Shown here: positions 58,143 to 62,406 of the stretch, piece after piece
Layout: every line of letters begins with the position of its first letter
Numbering within the stretch: position 1 is the stretch's first letter
NCBI RefSeq assembly: GCF_007991215.1
Contig: NZ_BJXX01000049.1
Location: forward strand, 1 to 62,406
Direction of reading: 5' to 3'
DNA length: 62,406 nt
Source of the DNA: Aneurinibacillus danicus
GTDB lineage: Bacteria; Bacillota; Bacilli; Aneurinibacillales; Aneurinibacillaceae
The notes under the pieces: model-generated
Database searches by the model: none
What the model saw: only the letters and a program-made list of their open reading frames with translations
What the model was told of the DNA's origin: nothing
Made by a program: the position numbers and the translations under genes

Positions 58143-58297
58143 ATGAATGACAAAATGATTTGGTATTTGTACAAGTAAGTGAGCAGCTCGGCATTGATAA
58201 GTTCGTTAAAGCATTTAGAAATAAAGAAAACGCTAAAAATTTTCTGCAGCTATTAACTAAGAGAGGTTATATCGAAGAGACAAAAATAGAAGATTAA
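58143..58297 (+). pseudogene. small gene broken by a one-base deletion in an A run
   Basis: GGAGG seven bases before ATG 58143 is ideal, but this frame stops after 11 codons. One A more in the run at 58152-58155 would give a 51-residue protein starting MNDKNDLVFVQVSEQLGIDK and ending KRGYIEETKIED at 58297, with a terminator-like stem at 58317-58346. Either a true frameshift or a sequencing error in the homopolymer. No family recognised; size and terminator style recall small phage genes. Confidence 0.4.
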
Positions 58298-58316
58298 CCA
58301 TAAATGATATTTGTAA

Positions 58317-58346
58317 GTCGTCCATAGCGGCGGCTTTTTATTTTGC
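58317..58346 (+). terminator. terminator after the small broken gene
   Basis: GTCGTC pairs with GGCGGC (with G-U pairs), followed by TTTTTATTTTGC. A stem with the same tail lies at 58629-58655. Confidence 0.5.
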
Positions 58347-58373
58347 CTTGGAGGTGGGTGGTATAGGCATAAT

Positions 58374-58398
58374 TAAAAAACCACCCGAAAGGCGGCGT
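58374..58398 (-). terminator. terminator of the two-helix membrane protein gene
   Basis: On the minus strand CCGCC-TTTC-GGGTGG followed by TTTTTT, directly after the stop of the gene ending at 58404. Confidence 0.65.
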
Positions 58399-58403
58399 GA
58401 TTA

Positions 58404-58574
58404 CTACTTTAGTATTCCAGCTAATACCAGACAAGCAAGAACAAGAACTGTGATTCCACAAACCATTTGGATTGTATGTATCCCTTTTAAGGTACCTTTA
58501 TTTTTGTTTATGAAGTACTGGACAATCCATATTACAGATAGAATACAGAAAAGAATCATAATCAATTGACTCAT
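58404..58574 (-). CDS. small two-helix membrane protein
   Basis: 56 residues from ATG 58574, preceded by AGGAGG at ideal distance. Two hydrophobic helices (about 3-22 and 36-54) joined by a basic loop NKNKGTLKGI. A longer upstream frame has no ribosome site. Unknown function; could be phage- or transfer-derived. Confidence 0.65.
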   Translation of the reverse strand: MSQLIMILFCILSVIWIVQYFINKNKGTLKGIHTIQMVCGITVLVLACLVLAGILK

Positions 58575-58628
58575 GAAAACGCCTCCTGCAAAAAATAGAT
58601 GTACTATAGATAATACCTGAAATAACAG

Positions 58629-58655
58629 AGCACCCATGTGGCGCTTTTTATTTTG
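58629..58655 (+). terminator. terminator-like stem with TTTTTATTTTGC tail
   Basis: AGCACC / GGCGCT stem followed by TTTTTATTTTGC, the same tail as at 58335-58346. The gene it served is not apparent on this strand. Confidence 0.4.
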
Positions 58656-58674
58656 CAAATAAAAAACAATAGGG

Positions 58675-58860
58675 TCAGATACTTTTCTTCATCCCACACT
58701 TTCTGCATTCTCTGAGGAAAACATAATCGTGAACAGAACTCTTGAAGTGAGTATTGCCGCAATTATCGCAGCGTCCGCTGATAACATCAGGGTATTCTTT
58801 GTAGTCGTAAACAATGCCTGTGTCATAACCTTTGTATTCTTTTGTTTCTTCGACAGAAGG
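58675..58860 (-). pseudogene. zinc-ribbon protein fragment
   Basis: The frame ends CDNCGNTHFKSSVHDYVFLRECRKCGMKKSI, two CxxC pairs 14 residues apart, a zinc ribbon. The only start codon in frame lies beyond a perfect AGGAAGG/CCTTCCT hairpin (58858-58876) with unrelated sequence, and there is no ribosome site, so the 5' end is probably missing. Confidence 0.45.
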
Positions 58861-58952
58861 AAGGGAAAACCTTCCTAATGGCGAATGAGTTGGTGGGAGG
58901 GATAAAAATGAACCATCGCACATTACAACTTTATAATTATCAATATGTAAAC

Positions 58953-58990
58953 AAGAAACTGATCTTGAACTCTTTCAAGATCAGTTTCTT
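58953..58990 (-). terminator. 17-bp perfect hairpin after the sigma-54 activator gene
   Basis: AAGAAACTGATCTTGAA pairs perfectly with TTCAAGATCAGTTTCTT around a four-base loop. Read on the minus strand it ends TTTCTTGTTT. It lies 53 bases beyond the activator stop. Confidence 0.7.
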
Positions 58991-59043
58991 AGTATTGAGA
59001 TACCATCATATTACTGGTGAATCTTTTTAACTATAAGTTTATT

Positions 59044-61086
59044 CTATTTTGAAATATAAATAGATCTTTTGCGTGAATATTCACGACCGAGTTTTCTATA
59101 AATTGTACTTCTGTGAATACCTAGTCTTTTAGCTGCTTCGGTCACATTGCCATTTACTTCATTCAGTACTGTAAGAATCGTCTGTAATTCTTGATCTTTT
59201 AATAAGGACATCGTATTTACTGACTCCTGGTATTGTGGGGATGAGAAAGAAAGTTGTACTGGTTGTACTTCTTTATATATATAATGGTTCGATAAATTCG
59301 CTGTTGCTGTATACTCTTGGCTTGTTTTCTTTTCAATAAATTCCTCTGGAAGATCGGCGTAAGTGATTAGATTGCCTTTTACCTTTACAGCCATTTTATA
59401 AGCAAAGTTTCGTAGTTCACGTACATTTCCCGGCCATTCATATCGTTCCAGGGCAAGTAAAGCTTGATCATCTATCTTAAGCTGTGGTCTCCCTATATCC
59501 ATACAAACATTTTTTAGCAAATGCTCTAAAACCAAAGGAATATCTCCTGATCTCTCACGTAATGGAGGGACTTGCAGGGACAGAATATTGAGTCGATAAT
59601 AAAGATCTTGACGAAATTTGCCTTCTTCAGAAGCTTTTTTTAAATCACGATTCGTCGCTGCAATCACTCGAACATTTAACTTGATAGGTTTCTTTCCACC
59701 AAGACGAACAATCTCTCTTTCTTCAAGGACCCGTAATAATATCGTTTGTAGATTTAATGGCATCTCTCCAATTTCATCTAAAAATATAGTGCCACCTTCA
59801 GCCTGTTGAAACTTGCCAGCACGCCCTCCTTTCTGGCCACCAGTAAATGTTCCTTCCTCATATCCAAATAATTCACTTGCTGCAAGTTCTTTTGGAATGG
59901 CTCCGCAGTTAACTGCTACAAAAGGCCCCGAAGAGCGATGACTAGATGAGTGAATGGATTGGGCTAATAGTTCTTTTCCGGTTCCGCTCTCTCCCTCGAT
60001 TAACACTGGTAAATCTAGATTGGCCATTGAACGAGCCTCTGTAATAACTGATAGAAATTTTGAGGACTGACCAACCATACTTAAGAAGGTGTGTTTGGCA
60101 AAGTTTCCTGTATGATTTGAAACTTTAATTGGTGAAATAGCATGTACTACCGTACCAATTGGGTACCCTTGGTGGAAATAAGGAGTTAACTCAAAAGTCC
60201 ACCTTCCATTCTTTTTTTCCACTTCCCACCTATGTTTATTACCTGATGATAGAACTGCTTTATCTAAGTCAATAAGACGGTTATTTTTGTCGATCCAACC
60301 GTTGTCATAGAATAGGGAAGACGCTTTAACAACTTGATACCCGCGATCAAGTACAGCTAATATTTTATCTGAGTTTTTAGTCGTTGTTTCTATATAGTGT
60401 TCTAATAATATAAAATGTTCAAATTTCAGGTGGTTAAGGAGCTTTTCTTCAATGATTTGGGCTGTAGAAATCACAGTAGACAGGGAATTAGGATGTATTA
60501 CATCCCAAATTCCGGTTAAATTAATTGCCCCAAGTACCTTCTTTGTCGCAGGGTCTTTAATAGGTGATGCTGAACACACCCAATTGTGGACCGGCTGACA
60601 AAAATGCTCACCAGCGAATACTTGCATAGGGGTACCTATAGCCAGGGAGGTACCCATAGCGTTGGTTCCTACATGGAGCTCCGACCATGAAGTTCCTAAA
60701 ACGAAGTTTATTTCTTCGGCTTTTTGTATAAGTGGTGAATCTCCATCTAAATATAATATTTCTCCATTATGGTTACAAAAAGCGATTAAATGTCCTGAGT
60801 CTATCGCTAAATCTTTAAGTTTAATAAGTAGAGGTTCTGTAATAGAATAAAGGTGATTTGTCGATTGGTACTCTTGAATTTTATCTTGTGATAAAACAGT
60901 TGGGGCTTTTCCTTGAATGGGATGTACCCCATGCTTTACAGATCGTTCCCAGGATTGATAAGTTAAAGATCTCACTTCTGTGACGAGGTTTTTACCTGAT
61001 ATAAAATGTTCCCAGGCTCTTTCAATTTTAACTTTTTCACTCTTTGGTGAAGAAGAAATATTTAAGGGAATAAATGGGCTGTTCAT
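59044..61086 (-). CDS. sigma-54-dependent transcriptional activator, AcoR type
   Basis: 680 residues. N-terminal GAF-type sensor region (about 70-215, with LGTSWSELHVGTNAMGTSLAIG), a PAS-like stretch (about 235-320), then the AAA+ core: Walker A GESGTGKE at 365-372, L1 loop GTFTGG at 412-417 (instead of the usual GAFTGA), Walker B FLDEIG at 435-440, and a C-terminal Fis helix-turn-helix at about 636-670 (TAAKRLGIHRSTIYRKL-like). AcoR regulates acetoin catabolism, but here the neighbour is a cupin with a sigma-54 promoter, divergently transcribed, so that is the likely target. Confidence 0.92.
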   Translation of the reverse strand: MNSPFIPLNISSSPKSEKVKIERAWEHFISGKNLVTEVRSLTYQSWERSVKHGVHPIQGKAPTVLSQDKIQEYQSTNHLYSITEPLLIKLKDLAIDSGHLIAFCNHNGEILYLDGDSPLIQKAEEINFVLGTSWSELHVGTNAMGTSLAIGTPMQVFAGEHFCQPVHNWVCSASPIKDPATKKVLGAINLTGIWDVIHPNSLSTVISTAQIIEEKLLNHLKFEHFILLEHYIETTTKNSDKILAVLDRGYQVVKASSLFYDNGWIDKNNRLIDLDKAVLSSGNKHRWEVEKKNGRWTFELTPYFHQGYPIGTVVHAISPIKVSNHTGNFAKHTFLSMVGQSSKFLSVITEARSMANLDLPVLIEGESGTGKELLAQSIHSSSHRSSGPFVAVNCGAIPKELAASELFGYEEGTFTGGQKGGRAGKFQQAEGGTIFLDEIGEMPLNLQTILLRVLEEREIVRLGGKKPIKLNVRVIAATNRDLKKASEEGKFRQDLYYRLNILSLQVPPLRERSGDIPLVLEHLLKNVCMDIGRPQLKIDDQALLALERYEWPGNVRELRNFAYKMAVKVKGNLITYADLPEEFIEKKTSQEYTATANLSNHYIYKEVQPVQLSFSSPQYQESVNTMSLLKDQELQTILTVLNEVNGNVTEAAKRLGIHRSTIYRKLGREYSRKRSIYISK

Positions 61087-61620
61087 GCTATGATCATCCT
61101 TTATAAAGTAATGTAAAAGTGGGCATGAGCAGTGTATTTACTGCAGATAGGTATCATAGATGATAGTAACCGCTTACACAAATTTGTTTTTAAAATTACC
61201 GTAATGTGTATTTATTGATATAAACACTATTTTCACTTCTATAATCTACTATTATATACTAAATATACTGAATTATCACATGTTTTGATTTCCTCTCTCA
61301 TTTGTTCTTTCCTTATTCCGTATCCACACAAAAGGTAGGGAGTTACTACATTTCAAGAAGAGATGTACAGACGTCGCATATTGATTCATATGTCTTTGAT
61401 AGCTACAGTGTCGCATTTTCCTGCACATGTCTCTAACAGTCATATGATGTAAATAGTCTATACACAATAAAATTTTGCGGGCGTTTTTTCTATTATTTTG
61501 TATAAAAATGTCTAAGAAAACATCTAAAATCCTTATAATTAACACTGAAAATGGGATATAGTTGTTAACTTTATGAAATATTTCTCTCTATATTTTTATT
61601 ATCAGATAAGAATTAATTTT
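61087..61620. promoter_or_regulatory. intergenic control region of the sigma-54 system
   Basis: No gene. It holds a 14-bp palindrome TATCAT-AG-ATGATA at 61152-61165, a possible leftward sigma-A promoter (TATAAT at 61256-61251, GTGATA as -35 at 61279-61274), the two 23-bp direct repeats and very A+T-rich sequence between them and the -24/-12 promoter, which could ease DNA looping. Confidence 0.55.
61373..61432 (+). promoter_or_regulatory. two 23-bp direct repeats, candidate upstream activator sites
   Basis: 61373-61395 and 61410-61432 agree at 18 of 23 positions, both starting GTCGCAT and ending ATGTCT, 37 bases apart. They lie about 190-250 bases before the sigma-54 promoter, a usual place for enhancer-binding protein sites. 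Confidence 0.6.
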
Positions 61621-61635
61621 TGGCATAATGTTTGC
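61621..61635 (+). promoter_or_regulatory. sigma-54 (-24/-12) promoter of the cupin gene
   Basis: TGGCATAATGTTTGC: GG at 61622-61623 and GC at 61634-61635 separated by exactly ten bases, matching TGGCAY-N5-TTGC. Transcription should begin near 61647, 30 bases before the start codon. The activator gene is divergent upstream. Confidence 0.88.
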
Positions 61636-61676
61636 GTTATAAAAAAGCGAATTTAATTTTATAGGAGGTATTCATT

Positions 61677-62195
61677 ATGGAGACAAAACAAGTATCGTCA
61701 CGCATTGTAGATGACGTGATGAATGCATTTACGGAGCGATTTATGCTTCCGGATCGAGTTAACCATTCCACTGACATGCCGTGGATACCATTTTTTGAAG
61801 ATGGCGGTTCTTGGTTCAAGCCACTTCGATTCGACTTTACGACGGGACTCTGGATTATGCTGTTTAAAGTCGATGAAGGGGCTAAGCTTTCCCGTCATCG
61901 TCATACTGGGGGTTCTGTTATCGGTTACGTAATTGAAGGAAAGTGGCATTATCTCGAAAAAGACTGGAAAGCAAAGCCGGGAACACTTATTTTTGAACCG
62001 CCTGGTGATATCCATACTCTCTGTGCAGATCCAGTGGAAGGCATGACAACACTATTTATACTTACCGGTAGCATACAGTTCTTTGAGCAAGATAATACTA
62101 TTTATCGTGAAGATGATGTGTTCGCTATATACAAGCGATATCGTGATTATTGTGAAGCAAATGGTATTGAACCGGATGAAAATCTTTGTTATTAA
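61677..62195 (+). CDS. cupin dioxygenase, 2,4'-dihydroxyacetophenone dioxygenase-like
   Basis: 172 residues, single cupin barrel. Metal ligands H74 and H76 (SRHRHTGG) and H113 (PPGDIHTL); flanking sequence MPWIPFFEDGGSWFKPLRFDFTTGLW and GYVIEGKWHYLEKDW agree with the DAD-like family, which cleaves a C-C bond next to a keto group using iron and oxygen. AGGAGG nine bases before ATG. The sigma-54 promoter and AcoR-type activator suggest induction by a small keto or hydroxy-keto compound. The real substrate is unknown. Confidence 0.8.
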   Translation: METKQVSSRIVDDVMNAFTERFMLPDRVNHSTDMPWIPFFEDGGSWFKPLRFDFTTGLWIMLFKVDEGAKLSRHRHTGGSVIGYVIEGKWHYLEKDWKAKPGTLIFEPPGDIHTLCADPVEGMTTLFILTGSIQFFEQDNTIYREDDVFAIYKRYRDYCEANGIEPDENLCY

Positions 62196-62342
62196 TCCAG
62201 GGTAGTACCCTTCTACATCGTTGCTCCTCTTCTTGTTTAACTATGATGGACTAAGACTCCTAAAAGAAATCCTTCAAGAACAATTAAATTAGTAAATAAG
62301 AAAAGCGGGCAAATATCGATTTTTTTTATACAAGTTTTTCAC

Positions 62343-62377
62343 AGCATCCTATTCCAATTTGGAACAGGGTGCTTTTT
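62343..62377 (+). terminator. terminator after the cupin gene
   Basis: AGCATCCTATTCC pairs with GGAACAGGGTGCT (one mismatch, one G-U) and TTTT follows. About 150 bases separate it from the stop codon, with nothing recognisable between. Confidence 0.7.
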
Positions 62378-62406
62378 ATCGTATTTTGACAAAAAACCAC
62401 CATGGC

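Noticed and set aside
58348-58569. 73-codon plus-strand frame
   Set aside because: Antisense to the small membrane protein gene, which has a far better start signal and a terminator.
61276-61545. 89-codon frame on the minus strand upstream of the cupin gene
   Set aside because: No ribosome site, odd composition, and it overlaps the direct repeats and control region.

Overview
The window is chromosomal DNA from a flagellated, endospore-forming Gram-positive bacterium. The order flagellar export, chemotaxis, sigD, rpsB-tsf-pyrH-frr, uppS-cdsA-dxr-rseP-proS-polC, the nusA-infB operon, rpsO-pnp and then the dipicolinate/diaminopimelate genes is the Bacillus subtilis order. Details such as a catalytically intact RNase J after dapA, a dut gene behind the M16 peptidase and extra small genes beside sigD suggest a Paenibacillaceae-type organism (Brevibacillus/Aneurinibacillus-like). 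That taxonomic placement is inference. Strong purine-rich Shine-Dalgarno sites, GTG/TTG starts, a PolC polymerase and dipicolinate synthase all fit Bacilli.

Layout. 1-16.9 kb: the distal part of the fla/che operon (end of fliY, cheY, fliO-P-Q-R, flhB, flhA, flhF, flhG, cheB, cheA, cheW, cheC, cheD, a small membrane protein, sigD, fapA, a small conserved protein, a SwrB-like protein), all + strand and often overlapping by 4 bases. 16.9-24.3 kb: rpsB, tsf, pyrH, frr, uppS, cdsA, dxr, rseP (translation, isoprenoid and phospholipid precursors, intramembrane proteolysis). 24.5-30.7 kb: proS and polC. 30.8-38.8 kb: rimP-nusA-rnpM-ylxQ-infB-rbfA-nrnA-truB-ribF, preceded by a good sigma-A promoter and an attenuator-like hairpin. 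38.8-44.5 kb: rpsO, pnp, ylxY, mlpA, dut. 44.6-52.0 kb: a broken phosphoesterase, ymxH, dpaA-dpaB-asd-dapG-dapA (dipicolinate for the spore and diaminopimelate for the wall) and RNase J.

52-62.4 kb is different: A+T richer, sparse and full of remnants. It holds a densely folded noncoding block resembling IS200/IS605-type ends, two divergent paralogous XRE regulators sharing a pair of 18-bp operator palindromes, a nucleotidyltransferase-like gene lacking its N-terminal motif with a small upstream partner, a DinB-like protein, a truncated transposase, a joined pair of broken genes (a nuclease-like 5' part and a MEKHLA-domain 3' part carrying a stop codon), small phage-like fragments, and finally a sigma-54 system: an AcoR-type enhancer-binding activator divergent from a 2,4'-dihydroxyacetophenone-dioxygenase-like cupin that has an exact GG-N10-GC -24/-12 promoter and two upstream 23-bp direct repeats.

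The most interesting leads are the structured block at 52.33-52.67 kb, the sigma-54/cupin control region, the folded rpsB leader, the shared-operator XRE switch, and a family of long polypurine/polypyrimidine hairpins between housekeeping genes. No complete, clearly new defence or biosynthetic system was found; no CRISPR array, rRNA or tRNA gene was seen.
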